This document shows, piece by piece, positions 6,591 through 15,710 of a stretch of DNA of 64,000 bases. Each line of letters begins with the position of its first letter. Position 1 is the stretch's first letter. The position numbers and the translations under genes are program-made. The stretch lies in contig NZ_JBLWFK010000006.1 of the NCBI RefSeq assembly GCF_048323675.1, positions 62,001-126,000 of the forward strand, in the 5' to 3' direction. The stretch is from Mangrovimicrobium sp048323675. GTDB taxonomy: Bacteria; Pseudomonadota; Gammaproteobacteria; Pseudomonadales; Halieaceae. The notes under the pieces are model-generated. The model searched no databases, was not told where the DNA came from, and was given only the letters and a program-made list of their open reading frames with translations.

Positions 6591-9116
6591 ATGAACAGGA
6601 AAAGCAGCAAGGTCGTTACAGGGTTGCTCGCGGCCAGCGCCGCCTGGAGCGGAAGCCTTCCCGCACAGGCGCAGACCGATGGCCTGGCGATAGAGGAAGT
6701 GGTGGTCACCGCGCGCAAACGCACGGAGAACCTGCAGGATGTACCGATCGCCATCAGCGCCATCGACCAGACCACCATCGAGCGCGCCGGTATCGAGCGC
6801 CCCGCGGATTTCATCGGCCTGATTCCCAACGTCACCATGGTGGACGCCGCCAATATCGGCGACACCCAGGTCAGCATTCGCGGCGTGGTCTCCACCCGCG
6901 ACGCCGAATCGACCTTCGCCTATGTCGTCGACGGCATTCTCAGCACCAACCCCAACAGCTTCAACGAGGAGTTGTTCGACGTCCAGCAGATCGAAGTGCT
7001 CAAGGGCCCGCAGGGCGCGCTCTACGGGCGCAACGCCGTCGCCGGCGCGGTACTGGTGACCACCGTTCCACCGAGCAACGAATTCGAAGCCAGGGTCACC
7101 GGCGGTATCGCCAACAACAACGCCTACAAGGCCAACGCCATGGTCAGCGGCCCGCTGATCGAGGACACCCTGCTTGCGCGCCTGGCGGTCAGCAACCGGA
7201 AAACCGACGGCTTCTACAAGAATATTTTCACCGGTTCCGACGATGCGGTGGACTACCTCGAGGACACCAGCGCAAGGGGCCGAATGATCTGGAATGTCAG
7301 TGATGATCTCTCGCTGGATTTCCGCGCCGGCTATTCCAGGGCTGAGTCCGGCGCGATCAACTTCAACGCCGCCTTCGCCATCCCGCTATTTGTCGATGTG
7401 CTCGGTTCACCGGAATATTTCAAGGACGTCAACGACCTGGATTTCAACTTTACCTTCAACGTGCCCGGGGAGAACAAACAGGAAACCACCGAGTTCGCAG
7501 TGAAGGCGGACTGGGATCTCGGCTTTGCCGACCTGAGCGCCAGCCTGGCCTACAACGATCTCGAGGAGTACCTGCTCTCCGACGGCACCAGCGCCACCTT
7601 CTACGGCTATGAGTTGACCCCGGCGTGCCAGAGCGACCGCGCAACGCTCAACAGCTTTACCCGCCCCGACCTGTTCGGCGACGTGCTGGCGCCCTTCCTG
7701 GTATTGCCCCCGGGACAGGATTTCCAGGGTGTCTACGGCCCCTACACCGCACTCTCCTGTGACGGCTACCAGTACCAGGAACGCAACCAGGAAGACCTCA
7801 GCTTCGACGCTCGCCTGAGCTCACCGGACGACCAGTCCCTGCGCTGGATCGGCGGTATCTACCTGGCGGAAATCGAGCGCGAGGTAGTGGTCGCCTACGG
7901 CGCCGACCAGGGCCTCGGCTTCAAACGCGCGCCCTATGTACCGGCCACCGGCCCCAACCCCACCGACCTGCTGTTCTGGGACGACTTCAACACCTCGGTC
8001 TACGCGGTGTACGGCCAGATCGAACTGGACCTGACCGACACCCTGGAACTGGCCCTCGCCGCCCGCTACGACCGCGAGGACCGCGAGGTGAAAAACAAGG
8101 TGCCCAACGTGAGCAACTCGGGCCTTAACGTCAACCTGCTCGACCCCGTCACTGGCGCCCCGGGACCGCTCAACCCGGCTTACAACAGCAACCCGGATGG
8201 CATTCCCAAACGCGACGACACCTACAGCCAGTTCCAGCCCAAGGTCACCCTGAACTGGGCGGCAACCGACAGCGTCAACCTTTACGCCAGCTACGGTATC
8301 GGCTTCCGCAGCGGCGGCTTCAACTCGGTGGGTACCGAGGACCTGATCAACTACTGGTTCAACGCCGGCTACGGCGGCCCGGGAGAAACGGTGGATGCCG
8401 GGCTGAGCGTTACCGACGACTACGACAAGGAAGTGTCCGAGGCCTGGGAACTGGGCATGAAATCCGAATTCTTCGGGCGCCGCCTGCGCCTGAACGCTTC
8501 GGTATTCCGCACCGATGTCGAGGACAACCAGTTCTTCGAGTTCTTCGCCGGCCCCTTCGGCCTGCTGCGCTCGGTCACCACCATCGACAAGATGTACGTG
8601 CAGGGCGCAGAAGCGGACTTCACCTTCGTTGCCGCCGAAGGCCTGACGCTTTACGGCGGCATCGGCCTGCTGGATTCCGAGATCGAGAAAAACCGCAACC
8701 GGCCGCTGTCCGAGGGTAACGACGTTCCGCAGGCACCGGACACCACCGCCAACCTCGGCGCGGAATGGGTTTTGCCGCTGACCGGCGATCTCAACCTGGT
8801 AAGCCGGCTGGACTGGCAGTATGTCGGGGAGACCTGGTTCCACACGCTGCAGGGAGAGCAGACCCCCACGATCTGGAACGCCTTCTTCGGGCCCGGGTTC
8901 AACCAGGACTTTTCCAAGGCCTCCCGCGATCCCTATGACACCATCGACATGCGTGTCGGGCTGGAAGCCGAGCACTGGACGCTCACCGCCTGGGGCCGCA
9001 ACCTGACCGACGAGGACTACCTGCAGGAAGTGATCCCGGCGCCGGAGTTCGGCGGTAGCTTCGACCACCCGTCGGCGCTGCGCTCCTATGGCGTGGATTT
9101 CTCTTATCGCTTCTAG
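6591..9116 (+). CDS. TonB-dependent outer-membrane receptor
   Basis: 841 residues, full length. A signal peptide ends near 'LPAQAQ' (about residue 28), followed by a TonB box 'IEEVVVTARKR' (35-45) and a plug domain ('LQDVPIAISAI', 'QVSIRG', 'VLKGPQGALYGRNAVAG'). The rest is a long beta-barrel ending in the aromatic 'DFSYRF', the usual outer-membrane C-terminal signature. GGAGG lies about 9 nt before the ATG. This sequence type ('RKRxENLQDVPIAISA') is common among catabolic receptors of sphingomonads and marine gammaproteobacteria and takes up hydrophobic or bulky substrates with TonB energy. Its upstream palindrome links it to the operons at 5394 and 42158 (inference). Confidence 0.95.
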   Translation: MNRKSSKVVTGLLAASAAWSGSLPAQAQTDGLAIEEVVVTARKRTENLQDVPIAISAIDQTTIERAGIERPADFIGLIPNVTMVDAANIGDTQVSIRGVVSTRDAESTFAYVVDGILSTNPNSFNEELFDVQQIEVLKGPQGALYGRNAVAGAVLVTTVPPSNEFEARVTGGIANNNAYKANAMVSGPLIEDTLLARLAVSNRKTDGFYKNIFTGSDDAVDYLEDTSARGRMIWNVSDDLSLDFRAGYSRAESGAINFNAAFAIPLFVDVLGSPEYFKDVNDLDFNFTFNVPGENKQETTEFAVKADWDLGFADLSASLAYNDLEEYLLSDGTSATFYGYELTPACQSDRATLNSFTRPDLFGDVLAPFLVLPPGQDFQGVYGPYTALSCDGYQYQERNQEDLSFDARLSSPDDQSLRWIGGIYLAEIEREVVVAYGADQGLGFKRAPYVPATGPNPTDLLFWDDFNTSVYAVYGQIELDLTDTLELALAARYDREDREVKNKVPNVSNSGLNVNLLDPVTGAPGPLNPAYNSNPDGIPKRDDTYSQFQPKVTLNWAATDSVNLYASYGIGFRSGGFNSVGTEDLINYWFNAGYGGPGETVDAGLSVTDDYDKEVSEAWELGMKSEFFGRRLRLNASVFRTDVEDNQFFEFFAGPFGLLRSVTTIDKMYVQGAEADFTFVAAEGLTLYGGIGLLDSEIEKNRNRPLSEGNDVPQAPDTTANLGAEWVLPLTGDLNLVSRLDWQYVGETWFHTLQGEQTPTIWNAFFGPGFNQDFSKASRDPYDTIDMRVGLEAEHWTLTAWGRNLTDEDYLQEVIPAPEFGGSFDHPSALRSYGVDFSYRF

Positions 9117-9535
9117 TTGCTTCCCCGGGTTTGCGTGGCGGCCTTTCGGCCGCTGCGTGGGAGCCGGGAGCCAGGCTGCCGATTACGGACCAGAGTGCGA
9201 AGGCCTGGGGTTGCCCCCGCGTTGCCAGTGGGTGGGAAGGCTCTTTTACGGACTTGGAGGGCGTCGGTGCGAGCTCGATCCTCATGCGGAACCGCCACAG
9301 CAACGCGATGCGCCAACCCACCCCACCAGCTACCGTGGACTTCAGTAGCATGTAACCTCAAGCCTTAATCAAAACCCCACAGCCACGCGGCAATTCCGGA
9401 CACCAAAAGGCCAACGCGCCGCAAGCGCCCGGAATGGAGTAAAAGAGCTTTCCCGCCCGCAGGCCACGCAGCGGCCGCCAGGCCGCCAACCCAAAGGTAC
9501 AAGAGAGATTCAGCGGGAACCCCAGGGCCCCCGCG
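9117..9535. repeat. Dispersed intergenic repeat element, copy 1
   Basis: A 425-bp gene-free stretch. Bases 9243-9296 match 32293-32346 closely (both contain ACTTGGA-GGCGTCGGTGCGA). Bases 9389-9486 match 32439-32536 (GGCAATTCCGG, ACGCGCCGCAAGCGCC, GGAATGGAG). Bases ~9150-9225 match the reverse complement of ~31985-32070. Modules are shared but reordered, as in miniature mobile or recombining extragenic elements. Open frames here are short and differ on every strand; I call no gene. Confidence 0.75.
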
Positions 9536-9541
9536 GGAGAT

Positions 9542-11122
9542 TTACAGGCCGAGGGATCCCGGGTTGACCCGGTTCTGCGGATCGACCAGTTCCTTGATCG
9601 AGCTGATCAGTTTCAGGGTATTGGCATCGAGCCCCTCACGGTAGCGATAGCTCTTGCCGATCTGCAGGTGCACGCCGCCCATTCCGGTGAACAGTTCGAT
9701 AATGTCCTGGCGGATGGTCGCCACCGCCGCGCGGGAGGCCTCGTTGGCGGGGAAACCCTTCAGGCGCTTGAGGTGGTCCGGGGTAATGCTCTTGCGATGC
9801 AGTTCGTTGAGTTCGTCGGGCCAGAAGAACACCGGTTCCAGGGCGAAACAGTTAGTGGACACCGTGGCGAACAGGTAACCCATACCGATACCGTGCTCCT
9901 CGATCAGGGCCGCATGGCGTTCCTTGATTGCCTCGACACCGGCGAAGGCCGCGATCACCTTCGAGTGCGGCAGCAGCGCGTGCACCGGCACCCAGCGCTC
10001 GCCCTCGGGGCCGACCATGTTGTTGACCGGGCCGAAAGGATTGGCGCGCACGATCTTCGGGATGCTGTTCTCGATCTCGCGGCCATTGTGGCGGGCGATG
10101 ATATCCCGCACCTGGCGCGCCATCAGCTGTGCGGCTTCCGGACAGCGCTCCTCGACAATCACCTGGATGGAGAAATCCACCTCGTTCATGTAGCGGCGTC
10201 CGGCGAACGCGACTTTCGCGCCCTCTTTCAGCGCGCCGAACACGGAGCCGCTGCTTTTCATCACCCCGGTCAGCGACTTCACGTCCGCCGCGAGGCTCTC
10301 GCGCTTCATGCGCTGGGACTGCAGGTACGGGTCGAAGCCGAAGCATTCCATGGCCAGGCCCTTGCGGCCAATTTCGCTCATGGCCGCCAGCGCATCTGCA
10401 CCGCTTTTGAAGTCCATGGCCAGGTATTCCTTCGCCGGGAGCTGGGGAATCAGGCGCAGGGTGATGACCGCCTTGAAACCGAGGGCACCGCTGTCGCAGG
10501 TGAACAGGCCGGTGAGGTCGGGCCCATAATGGCGGAAGAACGGGCTGCCGTTGACCTGGGCGCCGGAGCCGGTACGCACGACGGAGCCATCCGCCAGCAC
10601 GACCTCAAGGCCGATCACCGAATCCGCAGCGCTGCCGAACTGGCCGGAGCCCCAGAAAATCGCGTTCTGCGAAAGGCCGCCACCCACGGTGGCGTAGCGC
10701 CCGGAGAGCGTTCCCCAGTAGGGCGTGCGCAAGCCGGTATCCGCCAGCGCCTCGTGCAGGGCCTGCCAGGTACAGCCGCACTCCACCGTGACGTACATGT
10801 CCTCGGCATTGATCTCCAATACCCGCGACATCCGCGAGGTATCGACGACCACGCTGTCCGGCTCGGCCGGCACATAGCCGCTGGTATAGGACATGCCGCC
10901 GCCGCGGGGAATCACCGCGTAGCCAGCTGCAGTGCAAGCCCTGACCACCGCGGACAATTCCGCGGTTGAGCCCGGACGCGCGACCGCCAGGGCAGGGGTG
11001 CCCTGGCTATAGACGTCCTGGGCATAGAATGCGCACGAATAGTCGTCCGTGAGTACGTGCTCCTGGCCGAGACAGCCGGAAAGTTGTTCCAGCAATCCGC
11101 TTGACGGTTGGGGCATCGACAT
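9542..11122 (-). CDS. VAO/4-cresol dehydrogenase-type FAD-linked oxidase (PchF-like)
   Basis: 526 residues from the ATG at 11122 (AGGAG 7 nt upstream); a longer frame exists but lacks a ribosome site. The N-terminal PCMH-type FAD domain shows 'PRGGGMSYTSGYVP', 'CGCTWQALHEAL' and 'ATVGGGLSQNA'. The C-terminal half follows the vanillyl-alcohol oxidase/p-cresol methylhydroxylase pattern and ends 'NRVNPGSLGL'. PCMH is a flavocytochrome of an FAD subunit plus a small c-type cytochrome, and here a small cytochrome c gene lies 37 nt upstream in the same operon. Likely substrate: a para-alkylphenol or other activated benzylic/allylic alcohol or CH. No signal peptide is visible. A paralogue is at 27728. 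Confidence 0.88.
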   Translation of the reverse strand: MSMPQPSSGLLEQLSGCLGQEHVLTDDYSCAFYAQDVYSQGTPALAVARPGSTAELSAVVRACTAAGYAVIPRGGGMSYTSGYVPAEPDSVVVDTSRMSRVLEINAEDMYVTVECGCTWQALHEALADTGLRTPYWGTLSGRYATVGGGLSQNAIFWGSGQFGSAADSVIGLEVVLADGSVVRTGSGAQVNGSPFFRHYGPDLTGLFTCDSGALGFKAVITLRLIPQLPAKEYLAMDFKSGADALAAMSEIGRKGLAMECFGFDPYLQSQRMKRESLAADVKSLTGVMKSSGSVFGALKEGAKVAFAGRRYMNEVDFSIQVIVEERCPEAAQLMARQVRDIIARHNGREIENSIPKIVRANPFGPVNNMVGPEGERWVPVHALLPHSKVIAAFAGVEAIKERHAALIEEHGIGMGYLFATVSTNCFALEPVFFWPDELNELHRKSITPDHLKRLKGFPANEASRAAVATIRQDIIELFTGMGGVHLQIGKSYRYREGLDANTLKLISSIKELVDPQNRVNPGSLGL

Positions 11123-11159
11123 CAATTTACTCCTGACAGTTAAAGCCTGGTTCTGGACA

Positions 11160-11471
11160 TCACAGGTTGGCGAAATAGTCCGCAATCGCCGTGATCTGCT
11201 CTTCGTTCAGGCTCTTCGCCATCGGACTCATCATCGGGTCCTTGCGGGCGCCACTCTGGAAATCCTTCATCTGCTTGACCAGGTAGGCCGGTTTCTGCCC
11301 CGCGAGATTGGGCCACAGGCCACTGGAGCTGATGCCGTCGCTGCCGTGGCAGCTGAAGCAAACTACCGCGCCCGGCGGCGGAGTGGGTTTCTCCGCGCCT
11401 TCAGCTGCGACCAGCTGGCAGGTAACCAGCAACAGGGACAGGGACAGGCCCCGGGTAATCTTCGATGTCAT
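11160..11471 (-). CDS. Small periplasmic cytochrome c (class I)
   Basis: 103 residues from the ATG at 11471. A signal peptide ('GLSLSLLLVTCQLVAAEG') precedes a single-haem domain with 'VVCFSCHG' (CxxCH) and a distal Met in 'PMMSPMAKSL'. The upstream extension of the frame lies inside the amine oxidase gene and is not used. It is co-transcribed with the FAD oxidase that follows and the amine oxidase that precedes. It probably accepts electrons from the flavoprotein, as PchC does from PchF, and passes them to the respiratory chain. Confidence 0.9.
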   Translation of the reverse strand: MTSKITRGLSLSLLLVTCQLVAAEGAEKPTPPPGAVVCFSCHGSDGISSSGLWPNLAGQKPAYLVKQMKDFQSGARKDPMMSPMAKSLNEEQITAIADYFANL

Positions 11472-11490
11472 AACTAATCTGCCTGAATAC

Positions 11491-12915
11491 TTAAATACGG
11501 GAAATGATTTCGCCGGCAGCACGTTCACCGGACTCCAGTGCGCCCTCCATGCCGGAGGCCCACGTGGCGGTGTGCTCGCCTGCGAAAAACAGGTTGCCGT
11601 GGGGTTCGGCCAACGCGCTGGCATAGCGCGCGATCTGCCCTGGACGCCACACGGCGAAGGAGCCGCCGCTGAAGCGGGAATCCTGCCAGGACCATACTTT
11701 ACTGACTTCGACAGCGCCCTTCGCTTCCGGCATGGCTTTGTAGAACTGCGCCATCACCGCCGCTTGCAGCGCTTCGGGGGCCATACCCTCGTAACGCTCC
11801 GCGCCCTTGCCGTTGATCCAGATGGTCAGGTTGGTGATCTGCCCGGTTTTCTCCGGGTCGGTCGCGAACACCCGCTCTATCGGGCCGTCGGACCAGATGT
11901 TGGGCATGAAGCCGACACCCTTCCAGAAAGGGGCAGTCACCCGCAGGTGCAACTGGGTTACCTTGCCGTAGGCGACGTTCTGCGCCGCCTCTGCCTGCAA
12001 TTGCGGCAGTCCCGGGCTAATCTCGATGGCGGCCAGGGCCGGCAGTGGCAATGTACAGAGCACATAGCGCGCGCGAAAAGCGGTGCCGTCCTCACACAGG
12101 ACCTGCATACCCTCGCCGTCGCGGGCGATGGACTTCACCACCTTGCCCTGCAGGACCGGCGTGGCCAGGGCCGCGGCCATGGCCTCCGGCAGGCGCTGGT
12201 TACCGCCCACGACCACCTTGTAGCCACCCGGGGTCGAAAAGCCTTTCAACAGCAGCGCCTTGACCCGCAGCATGAACAACAGCGAGGTTTCATCCAGGGT
12301 GCGGCCGTAGTTGTTGTTCACGCCCAACAGCTCCACCGCGGGATCGCTCACACCCTGCTCGCGCAGGAACTCGCCGAGCGAGCGGTCCAGATGGAAGAAC
12401 GACGGTTTCGCCCAGTCGTCGGCGCTGGCGAAAGGCGTATCACCGAGCAACTGCAGCAGCGCCTGGTCCGGCGGCAGCTGTTTCAACGCCTCGGGCAAGG
12501 GGTTCAGCGGCGAAGTGGGCCAGTCCGCGGGCATGAGTCGCTGCCCGGCGATATCCATGATCTGCGGCACCGGCTCCGAGCCCTTGCCGAAATCCAGGGT
12601 TTCCAGTTCCACCCCGTGCTTGAGGGCGCTGAAAATGAAGCGGCCGTAGGTCGGCCCCACGGTCTGGCCGCCCGCCTCGGGGCGACCCGGCACATCGTCC
12701 ATGGTGTAGACGCGGCCACCGATCCGCTGACGAGCTTCCAGCACCTGTACCTTCAGGCCCGCGGCCTCCAGCTGCTCCGCGGCGTACAGCCCCGACAGCC
12801 CGGCGCCGATAACCACGACATCAAGCGACGAATCGGCAGCGCGCAAGCCCAGGGGCAGCAGCGAACCCGCGGCCAACAGGCCGGCACGGGAAATCAATTG
12901 CCTTCTGTTGATCAA
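11491..12915 (-). CDS. Flavin amine oxidase, probably Tat-exported
   Basis: 474 residues. The N-terminus 'INRRQLISRAGLLAAG' is a twin-arginine-like signal followed by a hydrophobic stretch. Next come the Rossmann FAD motif 'VVVIGAGLSGLYAAEQLE', 'EARQRIGGRVYT' and the C-terminal FAD-closing motif 'LFFAGEHTATWASGMEGAL', typical of the monoamine oxidase/polyamine oxidase/phytoene desaturase-like family. It lies 19 nt before the cytochrome c gene in a five-gene operon. The substrate may be an amine or another CH-NH/CH-CH compound processed in the periplasm; the sequence does not say which. Confidence 0.88.
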   Translation of the reverse strand: MINRRQLISRAGLLAAGSLLPLGLRAADSSLDVVVIGAGLSGLYAAEQLEAAGLKVQVLEARQRIGGRVYTMDDVPGRPEAGGQTVGPTYGRFIFSALKHGVELETLDFGKGSEPVPQIMDIAGQRLMPADWPTSPLNPLPEALKQLPPDQALLQLLGDTPFASADDWAKPSFFHLDRSLGEFLREQGVSDPAVELLGVNNNYGRTLDETSLLFMLRVKALLLKGFSTPGGYKVVVGGNQRLPEAMAAALATPVLQGKVVKSIARDGEGMQVLCEDGTAFRARYVLCTLPLPALAAIEISPGLPQLQAEAAQNVAYGKVTQLHLRVTAPFWKGVGFMPNIWSDGPIERVFATDPEKTGQITNLTIWINGKGAERYEGMAPEALQAAVMAQFYKAMPEAKGAVEVSKVWSWQDSRFSGGSFAVWRPGQIARYASALAEPHGNLFFAGEHTATWASGMEGALESGERAAGEIISRI

Positions 12916-12932
12916 GTCATGCTCTCCATTCG

Positions 12933-12960
12933 CTCCCCCGCGGGATTACCGCAGGGGGAG
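12933..12960. promoter_or_regulatory. Intercistronic hairpin
   Basis: CTCCCCCGCGG / CCGCAGGGGGAG (one bulged base) around a GATTA loop, in the 74-nt gap between the DUF1838 gene and the amine oxidase gene. No T tract follows, so it may protect or process mRNA, or attenuate transcription, rather than terminate it. Confidence 0.5.
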
Positions 12961-12989
12961 CCTTCGCACTGAGCGACGCCCGCGGGCAA

Positions 12990-13994
12990 TCACTCAGCGG
13001 TTTTCTTCACCGGCGCCGGCTTCTGCTCGCGCGCGTAATGTTCCAGGCTCGAGAAACTGGGCTCCTCGTACTCGGTGGGCGCGTTGAAATACTTCGGATA
13101 GTGTTTCTCTGCATAGGCCTTGACCTTCGGCGAGAGTACTTTCATGTCATTGTAGGCGCCCATCATGCAATCGTAGTAGATGTGCCCTTCTGTCTGACCC
13201 ATCAGCATCCAGGGCAGCCAGGGTGTAATCCGCGACCAGGTACCGGAGTACTCGACACTGGTCTTGCTCGGGTCCGCCAGGTCCTCGCGGTCGATGACAT
13301 AGGTAAACATCTCGGATACCCGGTTCATCGGGCCGGAAGACTCTCGCGGCCACGCCTCCGGTTGCAGCGCCGAGGGGTAGTACAGGTGAATCGGGGTGCG
13401 CAGGAAGACCTTGTTGTCACCGGTTTCGCGCCAGTTGAGCAGCAGCGGGCGCTTCGGCGGCTTTTCCTTGTTGAGACCGCCATAGGAGGGCGGATCCGGG
13501 TAGAAGGGGCCGATCTTGTAGTTGAACGGGTCGTTGGCGATGGGCACGACTTTCACCCGCTCGCCTGTGTAGGGGTTGTCCCAGTGTTCGAGAATTTCGC
13601 CAGTTTCAAGATCGGTGTAGAAACCGACTTCACGCAGCAGCTTCTGGTAGACACCGTCGCCAATATCCTGCAGGCGGGCAAAGGAGAAACCCTCGAATCC
13701 GAACAGCGGCTTGACCTTTTCACCGGGGCGCACGCCGTTGACCGTGCCGGCGTACCAGCCGAATTTCTGCTTGCCGATGTCGAGGTCCGCCTGCAGTCGC
13801 GCCATGGCGTCGCGGTTCCAGATGTTGTCATCGTACTTAAGGGTCGAGTAGTCCACCTTACTGGTCGTATCGGTGCCCGCGGCGAGGGCGGAGGCACCCA
13901 CGCCGGCAATGCCGGCACCGACGGCGGCCTTGCCGGCCATACCAAGAAAATCCCGGCGCGCGTTGTCGACGCCCGGCTGGTGATCTTTCTTCAT
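12990..13994 (-). CDS. DUF1838 family protein, Tat-exported (paralogue 1)
   Basis: 334 residues. The Tat signal is 'ARRDFLGMAGKAAVGAG', cleaved near 'ALAAG'. The mature protein has the DUF1838 pattern: 'WYAGTVNGVRPGEKVKPLFGFEGFS' region, 'GFYTDLETGEILEHWDNP' with 'TGERVKV', and 'WLPWMLMGQTEGHIYYDC' near the C-terminus. The function of the family is unknown. It lies in an operon with Tat-type amine oxidase, cytochrome c and FAD oxidase, so a periplasmic role in oxidation of the same substrate is plausible. Two further paralogues occur at 23089 and 25390. Confidence 0.88.
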   Translation of the reverse strand: MKKDHQPGVDNARRDFLGMAGKAAVGAGIAGVGASALAAGTDTTSKVDYSTLKYDDNIWNRDAMARLQADLDIGKQKFGWYAGTVNGVRPGEKVKPLFGFEGFSFARLQDIGDGVYQKLLREVGFYTDLETGEILEHWDNPYTGERVKVVPIANDPFNYKIGPFYPDPPSYGGLNKEKPPKRPLLLNWRETGDNKVFLRTPIHLYYPSALQPEAWPRESSGPMNRVSEMFTYVIDREDLADPSKTSVEYSGTWSRITPWLPWMLMGQTEGHIYYDCMMGAYNDMKVLSPKVKAYAEKHYPKYFNAPTEYEEPSFSSLEHYAREQKPAPVKKTAE

Positions 13995-14037
13995 AGTTCA
14001 TTCCTCGCTCTGTGTTTCGGTGCCACTGGCATGTTGG

Positions 14038-14814
14038 TCACTGGCTGCTGTTGTCGATCAAGCTGACGTCTCGTTTTTCATCATTCCCGGCGGACACGAT
14101 TCCCCCGACTGCATGTACCCGACGCAGTCGCTCGCGCTGGCCTTCCACGTCGTCGGCGCTGATGCGAATACCGCGGGAAATCGCGAAACCGCGCAAGCCG
14201 CCGAGGCCTGCACCCGTGTCATTCGGGTCGGACACCATCCCCATGTTGAGAATATACCGCCTGTCCGGCGGGTTGAGGCTGACATACTGGCGGTAGTGTT
14301 CGTAGCCGGTCTGCGAATCCAGAACCCGCCGGATTGCGCTGTCCTCGGCGACAACCCGGGTTTCCATGCCTCCGGATTCGACAATCTCAGGGCGGATTGA
14401 TTCCTGCCGTACAGAGGCCGTATCGGCTATGGCGACATGCTCGCTGATGGTGACCAGTTCCACGCCCTGGCTCGCCAGTATCTGCCCATAACTCAGGTAG
14501 GGGCTGGCCTCGCCGGGGGGATAGAACTTGTATTCGGTCTCAATGACGCGGTCACCGCGCACCTCGATACCGGTAAGGGTGTGGTATTCGCGCAGACGGG
14601 GGTTCATATCACCATCGAAGTAACTGTTGGTACCGAGCCACCACCCCGCAGCGTGTTGCCAGAAAGGAACGTCTCCGAGATTCATCGCCGCCTGTGCGAC
14701 ACCCAGCTGGGGTAGCAGAGCAGCCAGGAGCGGCAGGACCAGGCGCAGCGCGAACCCGACCCCGACCGGGCCCGATTCCAGCTTCGTTGCACTGCACGCC
14801 ATTCGCCTCTCCAT
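14038..14814 (-). CDS. Secreted protein of unknown function
   Basis: 258 residues. A hydrophobic N-terminal segment ('RLVLPLLAALLPQLGVAQAA') forms a signal peptide, giving a mature protein of about 215 residues rich in beta-type sequence ('WWLGTNSYFDGDMNPR', 'GDRVIETEYKFYPPGE', 'HYRQYVSLNPPDRRYILNMG'). I do not recognise the family; the layout recalls small exported DUFs found beside DUF1838 genes. It is the first gene of the operon ending at 9542, with a TTGACA-containing region and a TATATCAA half-site just before the start. Confidence 0.75.
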   Translation of the reverse strand: MERRMACSATKLESGPVGVGFALRLVLPLLAALLPQLGVAQAAMNLGDVPFWQHAAGWWLGTNSYFDGDMNPRLREYHTLTGIEVRGDRVIETEYKFYPPGEASPYLSYGQILASQGVELVTISEHVAIADTASVRQESIRPEIVESGGMETRVVAEDSAIRRVLDSQTGYEHYRQYVSLNPPDRRYILNMGMVSDPNDTGAGLGGLRGFAISRGIRISADDVEGQRERLRRVHAVGGIVSAGNDEKRDVSLIDNSSQ

Positions 14815-14823
14815 TAAAATACT

Positions 14824-14875
14824 ATTGATATACTATTAATACTTTATGTATCTCATCATACGCCGGGGATGTCAA
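14824..14875 (-). promoter_or_regulatory. Promoter/operator region of the 14814-9542 operon
   Basis: On the minus strand a TTGACA (14875-14870) is followed about 40 nt later by TATATCAA (14832-14825), the same half-site as the operators at 5440 and 42089. An imperfect inverted repeat, ATTGATA-TAC-TATTAAT with one mismatch, spans 14824-14840. A clear -10 hexamer is not obvious, so the promoter call is tentative. Confidence 0.35.
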
Positions 14876-14939
14876 TACACTTGCGGGTTTCGAAGCACGG
14901 CGCGCGCCTTCCACCCCGGATAAATCACCGCTTGCCGAT

Positions 14940-14967
14940 ATGACAGATACTTTGCACGGCCTATAAT
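14940..14967 (+). promoter_or_regulatory. Promoter of the Crp/Fnr gene at 15011
   Basis: ATGACA (14940-14945), 16-bp spacer, TATAAT (14962-14967): a near-consensus sigma-70 promoter giving a transcript start near 14974, 37 nt before the ATG. The -35 element also resembles one half of the TGAC-type boxes, so self-regulation is possible. Confidence 0.6.
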
Positions 14968-15010
14968 CCAGACACTGCAACTTGTCGGCGCAGGAGACCC
15001 AACGCCTGTC

Positions 15011-15706
15011 ATGAATTCTGATAACCCGTCCCGGGGCAACATCGATTTTGGACGTGACTACGACCTCTACAGGGGCCTGAGCGAGAGCGAACTGGGAAGC
15101 CTCGCCGATATCGCCCGCCTCAAAATCTGCTCCGAACAGCAGTACCTCTTCACCCAGCACACCCCGGCCGAGCGCGTATTCAACCTGATCACGGGCTGCG
15201 CCCTGGTTGAGCGCATGTCCAGTACCGGCCACCGGCAGGTACTCGCGTTCCTGTTTCCCGGCGACTTCGTCGGCCTGAGCAACACCGAGTTTTTTGAATA
15301 CGGTGTAAAGACACTCACCGAATTCACCGCCCACGAGTTCAACCAGCAAAAGCTGCTTGCGCTCGCCGATAGCGCGCCCCAACTCAAGCGCAACATCAAG
15401 GACATCAGTGCCAACGTACTCGCCCACGCCCTCGACCAGGTCTACGTGCTGGGCCAGAAAAAAGCCGACGAGCGCCTGTGCTTCCTGATCGTGGAACTGC
15501 TGCAGCGCATGCCCGGCGCCACCCCGGAGAACCTCCTGCTGCCCATGACCCGCCAGGACATCGCCGATTATCTCGGCCTGACCGTGGAAACCGTCAGCCG
15601 CTCGCTGGCCAAGCTGAAACGCGATGGCGTCATATCGATCCCCTCCCGCCACGTCTTGCGGGTCGAAAACCTCGCCGAAGTCCTGCACCTGGCGGACATG
15701 GAATAA
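15011..15706 (+). CDS. Crp/Fnr-family transcriptional regulator 1
   Basis: 231 residues: an N-terminal cyclic-nucleotide-binding-type beta-roll (about 20-130, 'VLAFLFPGDFVGLSN'), a dimer helix and a C-terminal winged helix. The recognition helix reads 'LGLTVETVSRSLAKLKRDG'; the E-x-x-S-R residues match those FNR uses for TTGAT-N4-ATCAA. The N-terminal cysteine cluster of FNR is absent, so it is not an FNR-type oxygen sensor. It is very similar to the second regulator at 30968, including the whole recognition helix, so both probably read the same sites, likely the TGAC-N4-RTCA boxes in this window (inference). It converges, 4 nt apart, with the hydrolase gene of the hyuA operon. Confidence 0.92.
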   Translation: MNSDNPSRGNIDFGRDYDLYRGLSESELGSLADIARLKICSEQQYLFTQHTPAERVFNLITGCALVERMSSTGHRQVLAFLFPGDFVGLSNTEFFEYGVKTLTEFTAHEFNQQKLLALADSAPQLKRNIKDISANVLAHALDQVYVLGQKKADERLCFLIVELLQRMPGATPENLLLPMTRQDIADYLGLTVETVSRSLAKLKRDGVISIPSRHVLRVENLAEVLHLADME

Positions 15707-15710
15707 CTGC

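Noticed and set aside
11308..12972. 554-codon plus-strand frame
   Set aside because: Antisense shadow of the amine oxidase; no ribosome site and no recognisable motif.
15011..15706. FNR oxygen sensor
   Set aside because: DNA-reading helix is FNR-like, but the cluster-binding cysteines are missing.
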